A stretch of DNA of 23,826 nucleotides from an uncultured Collinsella sp. (GCA_900540945.1 UQHQ01000030.1:1-23826), one strand, 5' to 3'. Positions 15,634 to 23,826 are shown, counted from the stretch's first letter. Program-made: numbers and translations. Notes: a model not told the origin generated them from the letters alone.

Positions 15634-16617
15634 CTAGTCTCCCGAGGCCTGATTGCGACCGGTGGCGTAGTCGATCTGCACATGCGGCTGCAGGTTGTAG
15701 CAATATACGTGGAAACAGAGGGTCTTGCCGTGGTCCTCGACCGATTGCGCCTCAAGGCGTACGCCATGGCAGACAAGGTCCTCTTCGTTATACATGGGCG
15801 TGACGCGATAGAGCACATGGTTACCCGTATCGCGAATATAGTTGAGAATCTGCTCTTCAAACGGTAGCATGCCCGTCTCGTTGAGATAGCGCGTGCCGGT
15901 GAGGAGATTCTTGCGGTTGGCGTTTTCGCCGCAGAGCGACCAAGCGATAAGGTGGCAGCGGTTGTAGAGACTCTGGCCCGGAATAAAGTCGTAGCGCTGT
16001 TGGTGCCATCCGGCGGGGTGGATACGCGAGATATCGCCGCGCTTGCCCTGACCGAGCGATTCGGGGCCCACGCAGGCGAGCGCTTTGCGAGTGCGGCCCA
16101 AGCTGTCGAGCTTGGAGAACTTCTTAAAGCAGCCCTCTTCGGTGGCGCGCTCGTATTCATCGAGCGTGAATGACGGCGTGCCGAGCGCGTGCGTGCTGTC
16201 GGCGCGAAGGGCAACATAGGGATTGCCGGCGTAGTCGGGAATGCTGCTGAGATATACGCCGCGGGCGCGGTCGAGATCGGGGTTTTCGACCTCGTCGATG
16301 GGGGTAGCGGTACTGTCGGCGGAGCCGTCGTCACCGGTGTCGGTTGCGGCGGAATCGGAGCCATCGCCAGAGACTTGGCTATTTTGAGAGTCCGAGGAGC
16401 TCGCTGTTCCCGATTCGAGTCGGGCAACCAAGTCTGCCTCGTCGTCGGTGCGGCTGGGACTCTCGTTTTGTTTCTCGGCCAGAGCTACCGCCTGCTCATC
16501 GCTTTGCGGCGACAGCAGCTTGGGCGCTCCGTCGAGCGACCCTGTGAACAGCGCAAACCCCAGCACCACGGCGGTGCCGATGGAAAGCACTTGCTTGTAG
16601 GCGGACTTGCGCGACAT
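15634..16617 (-). CDS. Secreted or membrane-anchored DNA/RNA non-specific endonuclease
   Basis: A 327-residue extracytoplasmic nuclease of the EndA/NucA-like DNA-entry nuclease group. Residues 1-30 form a signal or anchor segment (KQVLSIGTAVVLGFALFTG). Residues about 45-115 are a low-complexity acidic, serine- and threonine-rich linker (SGDGSDSAATDTGDDGSAD), likely spanning the cell wall. The catalytic domain covers about 115-327. It includes the RGDISRIHPAGW stretch, the histidine motif YNRCHLIAWSL in place of the classical DRGH, and the metal-binding GENANRKNLLTGTRYLNETGM. GGAG five bases upstream supports the start. No competence genes are nearby, so DNA uptake versus nutrient or DNA-trap degradation cannot be decided. 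No signal-peptidase site is clear, so an anchor is more likely than release. Confidence 0.85.
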   Translation of the reverse strand: MSRKSAYKQVLSIGTAVVLGFALFTGSLDGAPKLLSPQSDEQAVALAEKQNESPSRTDDEADLVARLESGTASSSDSQNSQVSGDGSDSAATDTGDDGSADSTATPIDEVENPDLDRARGVYLSSIPDYAGNPYVALRADSTHALGTPSFTLDEYERATEEGCFKKFSKLDSLGRTRKALACVGPESLGQGKRGDISRIHPAGWHQQRYDFIPGQSLYNRCHLIAWSLCGENANRKNLLTGTRYLNETGMLPFEEQILNYIRDTGNHVLYRVTPMYNEEDLVCHGVRLEAQSVEDHGKTLCFHVYCYNLQPHVQIDYATGRNQASGD

Positions 16618-16777
16618 TGAGGCTCCTGGATGGACGGTTGGGAGTCTACCAGTCTAGCAGGAGCCGGCAGAGGCCGTCCCGCCGAACAAATACTCAAGAT
16701 TTGGAATAGGCGCTACTGATTCATTTGCCTCATATGGAGCTGCGGCGGTTGTGTATATGGGGCTGTCCGGCGTTTCA

Positions 16778-16821
16778 CCAGATAAAACCTGCCAAAATAA
16801 ACCTGTCCCTTATTGGCAGGT
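16778..16821. repeat. Palindromic repeat B, inverted copy of repeat C
   Basis: These 44 bases match the reverse complement of 19994-20037 with four mismatches; 16778-16810 differs there at only one base. Inside, ACCTGCCAA (16787-16795) pairs with TTGGCAGGT (16813-16821). It contains CTGTCCC. Upstream, ATATGGGGCTGTC (16755-16767) repeats the string beside repeat A. It lies in the 380-base gap 16618-16997, which also holds the foldable element at 16858 and a hairpin at 16973 and nothing else that I recognise. Confidence 0.8.
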
Positions 16822-16857
16822 CAGTTAACGCAGTGCAGGTTGAGCATATGCGAGCGA

Positions 16858-16957
16858 GCGGGCTCCGGGTGCGGTAAGGTGACGTGAAACAAGCGGGCGC
16901 TGACCTTTTGGTCGCGCCCGTGAAGTTGAACGTCAGATTGCCGTGCCCGGAGCCCGC
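16858..16957 (+). ncRNA. Candidate structured RNA, about 100 nt
   Basis: Three nested helices are seen. The outer helix pairs GCGGGCTCCGGGTGCGG (16858-16874) with 16941-16957 over 17 positions. The middle helix pairs TGACGT (16880-16885) with ACGTCA (16930-16935). The inner hairpin pairs CGGGCGC (16894-16900) with GCGCCCG (16914-16920) and GACC with GGTC around a TTTT loop. Two of the outer positions (16870-16871 with 16944-16945) are G-U wobbles if read on the plus strand but A-C mismatches on the minus strand. This favours a plus-strand RNA. No good promoter or T-tract is seen, and it converges on larE. It may instead be a palindromic DNA element. Confidence 0.4.
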
Positions 16958-16972
16958 GCAGCGCCGAGCAGG

Positions 16973-16995
16973 TACGCCGTTTGTAAAACGGCGTA
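16973..16995. repeat. Perfect 10-bp hairpin immediately after larE
   Basis: TACGCCGTTT (16973-16982) and AAACGGCGTA (16986-16995) flank a three-base GTA loop and end two bases from the larE stop. On the minus strand it could slow or end transcription, but there is no T-tract after it. A similar hairpin follows glmS at 23785. Confidence 0.6.
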
Positions 16996-16997
16996 AC

Positions 16998-17876
16998 CTA
17001 AAGATTCATGTTGCCGTGGATGTAGGGGGTGACCTCGGGGGAGATGTGGCCGCAGCCCAGCTCGCGCAGCGCGGACTCGATGGCGGCGGGCAGCGGGGTC
17101 TTGCCTTCGGCATCGACGGCGGTACCGCCGAGGGCGGCAATCTTGGTGACATCTGCGGGAGCGGCTTCGATATGCATGCAGCCGCCGACCAAGCGCGCGC
17201 GTACCTGTGCCAGATCAAGATCGTGCAGGTAATCCTCGCAGGCGCGGATCAAATCGACCTTCTCGCGCGTAAGCTCCTCGCCCGTGGGGACGCGGGTGGC
17301 AAGGCAGGCTCCCGCCGGCAGGTTCCAGACGGGATAGCCCCATGCGCGCAGCAGCTTGCGCTCTTCGTCCTTGGTAAAGCCGACCTCCATAAGAGGGGAG
17401 CGTACACCGAGCTCTTCTGCCGCGCGCATGCCAGGGCGGTAGTCACCGCGATCGCTTGCATTGCTGCCATCGATGACGGTGGGAAAGCCGAGTGACTTGG
17501 CGTGGTTCACGATGGCGATAAAGCCGGCGTGCTTGCAGTGGTAGCAGCGATTGGCGTCGTTGCAAGCTACTTGGGGGAGCTGCAGCTGATCGACCGAAAG
17601 ATTGAGCACGGGGAGCTTAAAATGCGCCCCTTCATTGGCTTGTCCATCAACGGACCGCTCAAACGAGGCCTGTTCGGGCGTGCCGATGAGCGGCGTGGTG
17701 AGATGGACGAGGAGGGTATTGGTAGGCATGATGCGGGCGCATACGGCGGCCAAAAAGCTGCTGTCGACGCCACCGGAAAACCCGATAGCCACGCGCCCGT
17801 ATGCCAAAAGCAGCTGTTCGAGCGCCGATAGCTTGTCTTGAAGCTCCTCTGCGGGTGCCGTGGTGTCTAAAATCAT
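16998..17876 (-). CDS. larE: LarE-like ATP-dependent sacrificial sulfur transferase
   Basis: A 292-residue PP-loop enzyme. In lactobacilli LarE gives up a cysteine sulfur to build the nickel-pincer cofactor of lactate racemase. Visible are the pyrophosphatase loop SGGVDSS at 34-40, C105/C111/C114 in CNDANRCYHCK, the IDGSNASDRGDYRPG motif, RSPLMEVGFTKDE, and C191 in ACLATR, at the place of the sacrificial cysteine. The start is supported by AAGGAA six bases upstream. No larA, larB or larC lies in the window, and the gene is transcribed alone, so it may serve another sulfur transfer. Family membership is well supported; the exact reaction is inferred. Confidence 0.85.
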   Translation of the reverse strand: MILDTTAPAEELQDKLSALEQLLLAYGRVAIGFSGGVDSSFLAAVCARIMPTNTLLVHLTTPLIGTPEQASFERSVDGQANEGAHFKLPVLNLSVDQLQLPQVACNDANRCYHCKHAGFIAIVNHAKSLGFPTVIDGSNASDRGDYRPGMRAAEELGVRSPLMEVGFTKDEERKLLRAWGYPVWNLPAGACLATRVPTGEELTREKVDLIRACEDYLHDLDLAQVRARLVGGCMHIEAAPADVTKIAALGGTAVDAEGKTPLPAAIESALRELGCGHISPEVTPYIHGNMNL

Positions 17877-18049
17877 GAAACGTTCCTTATCGTTGAGTAC
17901 TCGATCGAAAACTATAATCCTAATGCGTTACTTGCCATAAGACTTCTACCTATGTAACGAAAGTGCAATATGGTATATACGTTATATACAAGTTGCCAAA
18001 TGCGGTAGAGTTACAGCAACGCGACAGCGAGAGTCGATGGGGGACCGAT

Positions 18050-18700
18050 ATGATCAAGGCTGTTATTTTTGACATGGATGGAACGCTGGTCGATACCGAG
18101 CGTTTGGGGATTAAGGCCTGGAAGGCAGGCGCCGCTGAGCTGGGGCTCGCGATTGATGAAGCGCTGATCCATCAGTTTATCGGCCGCACGCTGCCCGATG
18201 TTATGGACATCCTCGATAGGCATTATGGCAGCCACGAAACCACCGAGGCGATCTATCGTCGCCACAAGGAGATTCGCGACGAGATGGTCAAGACCGAACT
18301 GGAACTTAAGGCCGGCGCCGCCGAGTGTCTAGACGAGCTGCTGGCTGCGGGCTATCACGTGGGCCTTGCGACGTCGTCGCGCCACGTTACGGCGGAGCGC
18401 AACCTTAAGATGGTCGGCCTCTTTGACAAGTTTGAAACGGTGACCTGTGGCGAGGACGTCGTGCACGGCAAGCCCAACCCTGAGATGTATCTGCTCGCCT
18501 GCGAGCGCGCGGGCTTTGCCCCCGAGGAATGTGCTGTGGTCGAGGATTCGCGCAACGGCTGCGTCTCGGGCATCACGGCCGGCTGCCATGTCTTTGCCGT
18601 TCCCGATATCGTGCCGCTGCCGCAGGACGTGGTGGATGGCTGCGAGGCCGTGCTCGATACGTTGTTCGATCTGACGGCGGCGGTCAAGGCCGTGCGCTAG
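18050..18700 (+). CDS. HAD-superfamily phosphatase, beta-phosphoglucomutase-like
   Basis: A 216-residue cytoplasmic phosphatase or phosphomutase with the C1-cap layout of subfamily IA. Motif I is VIFDMDGTLVDTE with nucleophile D8 and acid/base D10. A helical cap covers about 20-85. Motif II is LATSSR, motif III is the K of GKPNPEMYLLA, and motif IV is VVEDSRNGC. The start at 18050 is chosen because motif I begins directly there and a GGGGGA site lies upstream. The open frame runs back to 17963 through A+T-rich promoter-like sequence. The gene is divergent from larE and converges on the lacI-type gene. The substrate cannot be told; DTER after motif I and the cap size fit sugar phosphates. Confidence 0.88.
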   Translation: MIKAVIFDMDGTLVDTERLGIKAWKAGAAELGLAIDEALIHQFIGRTLPDVMDILDRHYGSHETTEAIYRRHKEIRDEMVKTELELKAGAAECLDELLAAGYHVGLATSSRHVTAERNLKMVGLFDKFETVTCGEDVVHGKPNPEMYLLACERAGFAPEECAVVEDSRNGCVSGITAGCHVFAVPDIVPLPQDVVDGCEAVLDTLFDLTAAVKAVR

Positions 18701-18738
18701 ACAATTGCGGAGCTGAAACGAGCAATTGGCCGTCTTTG

Positions 18739-18788
18739 CGCTCAAGCAAAAGAGGTCCGGCAATGGTCGGGCCTCTTTTGCTTGAGCG
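18739..18788. terminator. Symmetric bidirectional terminator
   Basis: CGCTCAAGCAAAAGAGG (18739-18755) and its perfect inverted copy (18772-18788) extend inward by three more pairs after one mismatch. On either strand the inner G+C-rich stem is followed by CTCTTTTGCTT. It lies between the converging HAD and LacI-type genes and can end both. Confidence 0.85.
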
Positions 18789-18813
18789 GCGTTTTGGCAT
18801 ACTGGCCGACGTG

Positions 18814-19926
18814 CTATAGATACGCGCCGAGGTTGATGGCGGTGGCTTCGGCTTGGCTGCTCGCCTGGGTACTGGCGCGTTCCAAGAGGAACGGCCGCAC
18901 GAGTTCCTGACGGTTGATGTCCTCGGCGGCTGTGACCGCAGTAACGGTTCTCGCTGCGGAACCAATGCGGATGTGCTTGGTTTTTGCCGGCGCCTTGTTC
19001 TCGATTTGCTCCATGAGCAGCTGGACACCCTTGCGGCCAATCTCGTAGCCCGGGGGTGCCACCGTGGTGAGGGGGACCGACCCGCTCCATGCAAGCGGGT
19101 TGCCGTCGCAGCCGGCCACGCGAACCTGTTCGGGGACGGAGATGCCTTTGTCGGTCAACGCCGAGATAACGCCCGAGGCCAATACATCGGTAAGGCCGAT
19201 GACAAAATCGGGACGCTCGCCGGTAGAGCGCTCGGCAATCTGAGCGCCTATGCTGTAACCATCGGCAGCGGTATTCCATTCTCCGGCGTCAATGACCTCA
19301 ATTTTGATATCGGGATGCAGGACGAGGGCCTTATGAATGCCAAGTACGCGCAGGGTGAGCTGCATAAATGCCGCTCTGCCCACAACGGTGATATGGCGCG
19401 CGCCGCGGGTGATGGCGAGCTCGGCGATAATGCGCCCTTGCGCCTCGTTGTCGGCGGCCACGTAGTAACCGGGTTCGGAGCAGTGGATGTCCAGATGGAC
19501 GATCGGCACGGGCATCTTGGCCATTGCGGGGTGCCAATCGGGGGACGCCATAGGCTGAACCATGACGCCGGACATCTGCGTGCCCATAAAATAGCGCAGG
19601 TAGTGGTCCTCGAGGATGTCGTCGTTATCGGCGTTGGCGATGAGCAGGTCATAGCCGTGCTTGCGGGCCTCGTTATGGGCGCCGCTGGCAATTTGGAGCG
19701 AGAAGCCATGGTCGAGACGGGGGAGGACCAGGCCAAAGGACTTGGTGGCGCCGCCTGCGAGCTGGCGGGCGCTTTGGTTGGGCAGGTAGCCAAGGCGATT
19801 GATGGTCTCGTTGATGAGCTTGAGGGTCTCGGGGCGCAGCTTTTCGGGGTGGTTGAGCGCGTTGGATACCGTGCCCAGCGAGACTCCTGCCTCGCGCGCG
19901 ACGTCGCTGATTTTTACCTTTGCCAT
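18814..19926 (-). CDS. LacI-family transcriptional regulator
   Basis: A 370-residue repressor. An N-terminal helix-turn-helix (VKISDVAREAGVSLGTVSNA, about 4-23) and hinge (GYLPNQSARQLAG) are followed by a periplasmic-binding-protein-like effector domain with SFGLVLP, ILEDHYLRYFMG, VPIVHLDIH, ISVPEQVRVAGCDG and PLTTVAPPGYEIG. AAAGGGG five bases before the ATG fixes the start at 19926; the longer frame to 20064 crosses repeat C. The effector is probably a sugar or nucleoside by family. Its targets are not apparent. It is divergent from the amino-acid transporter genes, and no sugar-use operon is adjacent in the window. The C-terminal tail after about 345 is longer than usual. Confidence 0.9.
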   Translation of the reverse strand: MAKVKISDVAREAGVSLGTVSNALNHPEKLRPETLKLINETINRLGYLPNQSARQLAGGATKSFGLVLPRLDHGFSLQIASGAHNEARKHGYDLLIANADNDDILEDHYLRYFMGTQMSGVMVQPMASPDWHPAMAKMPVPIVHLDIHCSEPGYYVAADNEAQGRIIAELAITRGARHITVVGRAAFMQLTLRVLGIHKALVLHPDIKIEVIDAGEWNTAADGYSIGAQIAERSTGERPDFVIGLTDVLASGVISALTDKGISVPEQVRVAGCDGNPLAWSGSVPLTTVAPPGYEIGRKGVQLLMEQIENKAPAKTKHIRIGSAARTVTAVTAAEDINRQELVRPFLLERASTQASSQAEATAINLGAYL

Positions 19927-19993
19927 AGCGGCCCCTTTGATGCGTTTCAAGTACGAGTCAGATTGTAGCATCGCCCGTTCCCAGGGTGTCAAA

Positions 19994-20037
19994 ACCCACC
20001 AATTAGGGGCAGGTTTATTTTGGCAGGTTTTATCTGG
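19994..20037. repeat. Palindromic repeat C, inverted partner of repeat B
   Basis: These 44 bases match repeat B on the opposite strand with four differences. They lie 67 bases upstream of the lacI-type start. The second half of its small inner hairpin is damaged (ACCCACCAA against TTGGCAGGT). Repeat D follows 18 bases later. Confidence 0.8.
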
Positions 20038-20055
20038 GCAAACACCGGAGTCCAG

Positions 20056-20090
20056 ACCACACAAAGGTGCCTGTCCCCCTTTGTGGTGGT
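20056..20090. repeat. Palindromic repeat D (CTGTCCCC core)
   Basis: CACAAAGG (20060-20067) pairs with CCTTTGTG (20078-20085) around a ten-base loop, and outer ACCAC and GTGGT add imperfect pairing. It shares CAAAGGTGCCTGTC and TTGTGGTGGT with repeat E at 21745. Confidence 0.8.
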
Positions 20091-20129
20091 TTTGGCGCGG
20101 CTGGGCTGCGCGTTAAACGGTGGAGTGTC

Positions 20130-20135
20130 TACAAT
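20130..20135 (+). promoter_or_regulatory. Possible -10 box (TACAAT) for the second binding protein gene
   Basis: TACAAT lies 36 bases before the ATG at 20172, without a clear -35. Confidence 0.35.
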
Positions 20136-20171
20136 GGAAGCCGCTTTGAACGTAGATTGAAAGGCTTTGGT

Positions 20172-21053
20172 ATGACTCGCGCTGTTTCTCGTCGTGATTT
20201 CCTGGGTTTGATCGCCGGTGCTGCAATGGTTGCGGCGAGCGGTTGCGCTGGCAGTGGCGCTGACAAGGGCTCTGCCGCTGGTTCTGCTGCGGTTGCGGGC
20301 GACGATATCAAGGGCGCCAAGCTCACCTTTGTGGGCGACGATGCCTTTGCGCCCTATCGCTATCTGGAGACGCAGTCGGACGGCAAGCAGAAGGTTGTCG
20401 GCCTGGATATCGCCATTGCCGACGAGATGGTCTCGCGCCTGGGCTTTTCTTACGACTTTGAGCCGCAGGACTTTGCCGCCACGCTTGCATCGGTGCAGAG
20501 CGATGACAAGGCCTTTACCATGGCGATGAGCTCCAACGAAGAGCGCGAGCAGACCTACGACTTCACGCGCGGCTACTATCAGCCGCTTGTGGGCGTTCTC
20601 ACGCTCGGCGGCGATCCCGTCAAGCGCGTTGAGGACCTCGCCGGCAAGTCTATCGCCTGCACCACCGGTACCGTGCAGAACAAGTTCATCGCCAAGGTCA
20701 TGCCCGATGCTGATATTCACACGTACGACGGTGGCGACCAGTGCCTGCAAGAGGTGCTCGCCGGGCGCATCGATGCCTACCTGTGTGACGGCGCCGAGGG
20801 CCAGTCCATGCGCGATGCGAATGAGGGCCTGGTGCTGGGCCTGCTCGATCGCTCCGAGACGAGCGATCACGTGGGCGTGTACCGCCTGATGGCCAAGAAG
20901 GGTGCCGGATTTGTCGCGGCGCTTGACGAATGCATCGGCGAGATGCTCGAGGACGGCACCATCGATGACTGCATCAAGCAGTATGTGGGCGCCGACTTTA
21001 TGTGGAACGGCGACTATTCCGCTTCCGGTACGTCGACGGTTGCCGGAAAATAG
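20172..21053 (+). CDS. Amino-acid ABC transporter substrate-binding lipoprotein (second)
   Basis: A 293-residue family 3 solute-binding protein. A twin-arginine signal (SRRDFLGLIAGAAMV) ends at the lipobox ASGC, then a linker (KGSAAGSAA) nearly the same as in the protein at 10860. The mature part has LTFVGDDAFAPYRYLE, VVGLDIAIADEMVSRLG, AMSSNEEREQTYDFT and LAGKSIACTTGTVQNKFIAK, all usual for polar amino-acid binding proteins. AAAGG (about 20160-20164) supports the start at 20172; the frame is open to 20067 through repeat D. The permease gene follows 33 bases later. The ligand is unknown. Its mature domain is clearly diverged from the first binding protein. Confidence 0.9.
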   Translation: MTRAVSRRDFLGLIAGAAMVAASGCAGSGADKGSAAGSAAVAGDDIKGAKLTFVGDDAFAPYRYLETQSDGKQKVVGLDIAIADEMVSRLGFSYDFEPQDFAATLASVQSDDKAFTMAMSSNEEREQTYDFTRGYYQPLVGVLTLGGDPVKRVEDLAGKSIACTTGTVQNKFIAKVMPDADIHTYDGGDQCLQEVLAGRIDAYLCDGAEGQSMRDANEGLVLGLLDRSETSDHVGVYRLMAKKGAGFVAALDECIGEMLEDGTIDDCIKQYVGADFMWNGDYSASGTSTVAGK

Positions 21054-21086
21054 CGAGCCGGTGAGGCGCGCGCCAAGGGCATGCTG

Positions 21087-21734
21087 ATGAAGTTTGAACT
21101 GCTAGAACCATATATACCGATGTTTATGAGCGGCCTGGTCGTGACCTGTCAGGTGACGGCCGCCGCGCTGGCCATAGCACTCGTCCTGGGCTTTCTTATT
21201 GCCGTGCTCAAGGTTTTGCCCTGTCGCCCGTTACGTGCGGTGCTCAACTTCTACACCTCTATCTTTCGCGGCGTGCCGCTCATCGTGTTGCTTTTTTTGG
21301 CGTACTTTGCGACGCCGCAGCTCACGGGCTTCAAAATTTCGATGTTTGCCGCCGGTGCCATTACGCTGGGGCTCAACGGCTCAGCGACGGTGTCCGAGAC
21401 GGTGCGCGGTGGTATCGAGGGCGTTGACCGGGGGCAGTACGATGCCGCTCGGGCCATCGGGCTTCGCTATGTTCCCATGATGCGCAAGATCATCGTTCCG
21501 CAGGCGATGCGCTCGATTGCCCCCGCCCTGGTCAACGAAGTGATCACGGTCCTCAAGAGCTCCTCGCTGGTGGCAACCATCGGCCTGATGGATATGATGC
21601 GCGCCGCCCAGAGCGTGCAGGCGCTCACCTATCGAGCCTTTGAACCGTTTTTAGTGGTGGCCGTGGTCTACTACGTCATTGTCATGGCGCTCACGGCCCT
21701 GGGCAATCGGCTCGAAGGCCGCCTGCGTCCCTAG
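21087..21734 (+). CDS. Amino-acid ABC transporter permease (second)
   Basis: A 215-residue HisM/GlnP-type permease with membrane segments at about 11-35 and 45-75 and in the C-terminal third. The EAA coupling loop reads GGIEGVDRGQYDAARAIGL and IVPQAMRSIAPALVNE. Two ATGs are six bases apart. The second (21087) is chosen because AAGGG at 21075-21079 is seven bases away, and only one base from the first. No ATPase gene follows; the next gene is glmS, separated by repeat E and a promoter region. A shared or distant ATPase is needed for transport. Confidence 0.9.
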   Translation: MKFELLEPYIPMFMSGLVVTCQVTAAALAIALVLGFLIAVLKVLPCRPLRAVLNFYTSIFRGVPLIVLLFLAYFATPQLTGFKISMFAAGAITLGLNGSATVSETVRGGIEGVDRGQYDAARAIGLRYVPMMRKIIVPQAMRSIAPALVNEVITVLKSSSLVATIGLMDMMRAAQSVQALTYRAFEPFLVVAVVYYVIVMALTALGNRLEGRLRP

Positions 21735-21744
21735 GGGAGTGCCA

Positions 21745-21779
21745 ACCACCGCAAAGGTGCCTGTCACCGTTGTGGTGGT
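21745..21779. repeat. Palindromic repeat E, related to repeat D
   Basis: ACCACCGCAA (21745-21754) and TTGTGGTGGT (21770-21779) are inverted copies with one mismatch around a 15-base loop. It lies ten bases after the permease stop and could act as a weak terminator, but has no T-tract. Confidence 0.78.
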
Positions 21780-21794
21780 AGGGTGTGTGCATCG

Positions 21795-21820
21795 AGTGGT
21801 ATCCAGTTTAAGATACCACT
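21795..21820 (+). promoter_or_regulatory. Inverted repeat upstream of glmS, possible operator or hairpin
   Basis: AGTGGTATC (21795-21803) and GATACCACT (21812-21820) are perfect 9-bp inverted copies with an eight-base spacer. A third partial copy, GGTAT (21824-21828), could pair with the middle ATACC instead. It sits just upstream of the presumed glmS promoter. Confidence 0.45.
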
Positions 21821-21849
21821 TCTGGTATATCAGCTTGCGTTTGTGTGAG

Positions 21850-21855
21850 TACAAT
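21850..21855 (+). promoter_or_regulatory. Possible -10 box (TACAAT) for glmS
   Basis: TACAAT lies 74 bases before the glmS start. No -35 of good quality is seen at 17 bp; the inverted repeat at 21795-21820 ends 29 bases upstream. Confidence 0.35.
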
Positions 21856-21929
21856 ACTCGGACGTTATACGTCTCAGCGCCCGTCGTGCGTGGGCGTTTT
21901 GCAGTCACGCGAGCGAAGGGATTTATCCT

Positions 21930-23777
<1,848 letters not shown>

Positions 23778-23784
23778 TTGTTGT

Positions 23785-23808
23785 TCCGCCGTTCTGCCGA
23801 ACGGCGGA
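23785..23808 (+). terminator. Hairpin after glmS, possible terminator
   Basis: TCCGCCGTTC (23785-23794) and GAACGGCGGA (23799-23808) form a perfect 10-bp stem with a TGCC loop, eight bases after the stop. There is no T-tract before the window ends, so termination is uncertain. Confidence 0.5.
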
Positions 23809-23826
23809 CCGGTCGACGCTAACCTG

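Noticed and set aside
18853..19968. A 371-codon plus-strand frame opposite the lacI-type gene
   Set aside because: The minus-strand frame has a full LacI helix-turn-helix and effector domain; the other has no family features.
20111..20119. CGTTAAACG as a LacI-family operator
   Set aside because: It is a short odd-centred palindrome without the usual central CG, and no second copy is seen near the lacI-type gene.
21780..21929. glmS ribozyme in the glmS leader
   Set aside because: The leader is short, holds a simple inverted repeat, and shows none of the ribozyme core sequence I know.

Overview
The window is high-G+C bacterial chromosome. Its gene content and order (tilS-hpt-ftsH, a LarE-type protein, Tat-exported lipoprotein amino-acid binding proteins, a stand-alone EF-G-like factor) and codon usage fit Coriobacteriia, most likely a Collinsella-like gut actinobacterium. 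That placement is inference; no rRNA or phylogenetic marker was compared.

Layout. 1-150: tail of a structured non-coding stretch ending in a strong terminator. 151-621 (-): small membrane-anchored protein of unknown function. 900-1331 (+): Hsp20 chaperone. 1402-2211 (-): YycJ/WalJ-type metallo-hydrolase, divergent from 2260-6635 (+), the tilS-hpt-ftsH housekeeping cluster. 6825-8009 (+): class I aminotransferase. 8175-8996 (+): PHP-domain phosphoesterase. 9062-10510 (-): RlmD/TrmA-family RNA uracil methyltransferase. 10860-13130 (+): complete polar amino-acid ABC importer (binding lipoprotein, permease, ATPase). 13428-15503 (+): EF-G paralogue with altered G motifs. 15634-16617 (-): secreted or surface-anchored nuclease. 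16998-17876 (-): LarE-like sulfur transferase. 18050-18700 (+): HAD phosphatase. 18814-19926 (-): LacI-family regulator. 20172-21734 (+): a second binding lipoprotein and permease without an ATPase. 21930-23777 (+): glmS.

The genes are mostly housekeeping (tRNA and rRNA modification, purine salvage, membrane proteolysis, amino-sugar synthesis) mixed with amino-acid uptake. The second importer has no ATPase in the window and might use the ATPase of the first, which is inference.

The less ordinary content lies between genes. There are at least five palindromic repeats of three sequence families sharing a GGGGACAG-like core (6709, 16778, 19994, 20056, 21745), and a 151-bp element with perfect 41-bp inverted arms (10618-10768). 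A 100-nt foldable element at 16858-16957 has wobble pairs that favour a plus-strand RNA. Several hairpin terminators are clear. No CRISPR array, tRNA, rRNA, transposase or phage gene was seen.
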